DNA from: Xestospongia muta
Lineage: Eukaryota > Porifera > Demospongiae > Haplosclerida > Petrosiidae
Reading direction: 5' to 3'
Length of the DNA stretch: 64,000 nucleotides
NCBI GenBank assembly: GCA_963693285.1
Contig: OY848919.1
Location: forward strand, 4,345,827 to 4,409,826
Shown: positions 62,738 to 64,000 of the stretch, one piece after another
Numbering within the stretch: the first letter of the stretch is position 1
Layout: the number at the start of each line of letters is the position of its first letter
The notes under the pieces: model-generated
Database searches by the model: none
Seen by the model: the letters and a program-made list of their open reading frames with translations, nothing else
Told to the model about the DNA's origin: nothing
Made by a program: the position numbers and the translations under genes

Positions 62738-63700
62738 TCAATCATAGCACTTCCTGCAAATGCATAATTTAGATTTTGGTGGGTTCTTCATATCCAAGCA
62801 TGTAAAATCATACCAATTAAGGCAGTAAACACAGACAACTGATGCTTGACTTTCATCATGAATTGGATTAGTGCATCTTTCACAGTACCAAATGGGGTTT
62901 TCATTAAGGACGTCCACAACAACCATTAGTACTGACCAAGCAACCTGACTACAATACTTCCTACAACTTTCCAAACAAACATTCTCGTCCAAGCATGAGA
63001 CAGATATCTTTTCTGGTCTAACTTCAATATCATTCTCTTCTACTATCTTATCACCTGCTACCGAGCTATTAGCTACTTCAACATCAACAAACCAAGATAA
63101 AATCACTATATAAAGAGTAGAGAGTGAAAGAAAGTATAATGATAAATAAACACACGTTTCTCTCTCTCTTGAGGAGTTTTTTCTCAAGAATGGTACCGTT
63201 TTATTTGCTTGACACTTTCTCTTCTATGTCAACCTTATAACTGTCTTATCAGAGCCCTTAGGTCGGCCTCTTTTTCGAACTGTTGATGGCATAATAATTT
63301 GATACAAGTCTAAAATGGTACGTGAACATGTATACATATATATACTAAATTCTTTGTAAAAACTTACTATCTTGTGTTGAAGTGTCCACAGAATCATCAA
63401 CGAACTGAACCTGCACTTCCTCTCCATGTAAAATAGGTAACTCATATGTTTGTACCTCTTTTTTAGCAAAATGTTTATGTTGAACAGTTGAACAACCTAG
63501 CATATGAACACAACAATAATTAACAAGTAAGTGCATGGAATTAGTGACTTACCTATACTGCTAGAAGATAGAGAAACATTCTCTCCATTAACCTATTTAT
63601 CCTTCAATAGCTTGAGAAGTGTCAAATGATCATGATACTCTTCCATACCAACTTCAAATGTGAGTGTTGCTAGCTGTATTGCCACTTCCTAGCCTTGTGA
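62738..63700 (-). pseudogene. Transposon-associated AT-hook/PHD-like gene with stops
   Basis: Blocks on the minus strand: 63545-63700 (LATLTFEVGMEEYHDHLTLL ... a TAG ... VNGENVSLSSSSIG), 63369-63497 (CSTVQHKHFAKKEVQTYELP), 63180-63311 (MPSTVRKRGRPKGSDKTVIR, then a TAG before KRKC and VPFLRKNSS), and 62738-63108 (ILSWFVDVEVANSSVAGDKI ... WYCERCTNPI ... VCVYCLNWYDFTC ... CICRKCY). RKRGRPKG is an AT-hook. The last part has the Cys spacing of a PHD finger, but the His expected in W-Y/F-H is Asp (WYDFTC). Multi-copy sponge and cnidarian proteins share the KRGRPKG...TVIGLP, ILSWFVD and WYC..C order. Two in-frame stops mean this copy is inactive. Confidence 0.65.
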
Positions 63701-63848
63701 AATTTCTGGTGTTGACTTAAAACTGCTTGCCTAAGCTTGTTACCTGCTTCATTATAAACATACCCAATATTGATACCTAGTTATTTCATCACCTGACATG
63801 ATTCTGAATGAAAACTGGTCACTTCAATCCCATAAACTATTTCATGTG

Positions 63849-64000
63849 GATTAGTGCATCTTTCACAGTACCAAATGGGCGTCCACAACAACCATTAGTA
63901 CTGACCAAGCGACCTGACTACAATACTTCCTACAACTTTCCAAACAAACATTCTCGTCCAAGCATGAGACAGATATCTTTTCTAATCTAATTTTAATATC
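63849..64000 (-). repeat. Partial second copy of the PHD-like exon, cut by the window end
   Basis: This stretch repeats 62868-63040 almost base for base (GTGCATCTTTCACAGTACCA; CAACAACCATTAGTACTGAC), but lacks 15 bases around 62896-62912, which removes codons and shifts the frame. It is a tandem partial duplicate that continues beyond the window. Confidence 0.85.

Overview
The window looks like nuclear DNA of an early-branching animal, most probably a demosponge of the Amphimedon type. It is very AT-rich and has many short GT-AG introns (about 40-100 bp). The protein families are animal-specific: a many-SRCR adhesion GPCR with a GPS motif, secreted Ig/thrombospondin proteins, and AMOP, FN3 and SRCR fragments. 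This assignment rests on family content and base composition, not on a database match. I see no rRNA, tRNA or CRISPR array.

Layout. 2141-17045 (minus strand) is one very large gene. It encodes a signal peptide, 18 SRCR domains, Ig, EGF, Ig, a membrane-proximal region with an HRM-like domain, GAIN/GPS and seven transmembrane helices. A decayed copy of its last exon lies just downstream at 1262-1682. The stretch 17100-21300 is repeat-bearing intergenic DNA with the gene's TATA-type promoter at its left edge. From 21300 to 34400 the window is mostly a graveyard: a remnant of the Ig gene, a frameshifted AMOP-domain gene, a 2.04 kb tandem duplication carrying minisatellites and a GC-rich hairpin, an SRCR pseudogene, a broken multi-pass membrane protein gene, and a 5'-truncated non-LTR retrotransposon. 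From 35900 to 40200 there is an unidentified plus-strand gene, a reverse-transcriptase fragment, a compact five-exon gene with a CGC...NGPCS cysteine motif, and a 1.58 kb array made almost entirely of TA and GATC repeats.

The right third is dominated by a segmental duplication of about 7.2 kb (roughly 40985-48160 and 55165-62340). Each copy carries a secreted multi-Ig protein gene with identical exon boundaries and phases. The right copy (55591-60102, 1058 aa) ends in two thrombospondin type 1 repeats. The left copy (41363-45779, 939 aa) lost those exons through a deletion and now ends in an early stop. Between and beyond them are three decayed copies of an unrecognised plus-strand coding family, a 955 bp LTR element in miniature with intact 5 bp target duplications, several near-perfect palindromes, and at the right edge an AT-hook plus PHD-like transposon-associated gene broken by stops.

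Functionally the intact genes all point to surface recognition and extracellular matrix. The adhesion GPCR could couple binding of many ligands to G-protein signalling, and the Ig/TSP1 proteins look like secreted adhesion or recognition molecules. They lie among the kind of repeats that drive duplication and exon loss, so this reads as a fast-evolving receptor neighbourhood.
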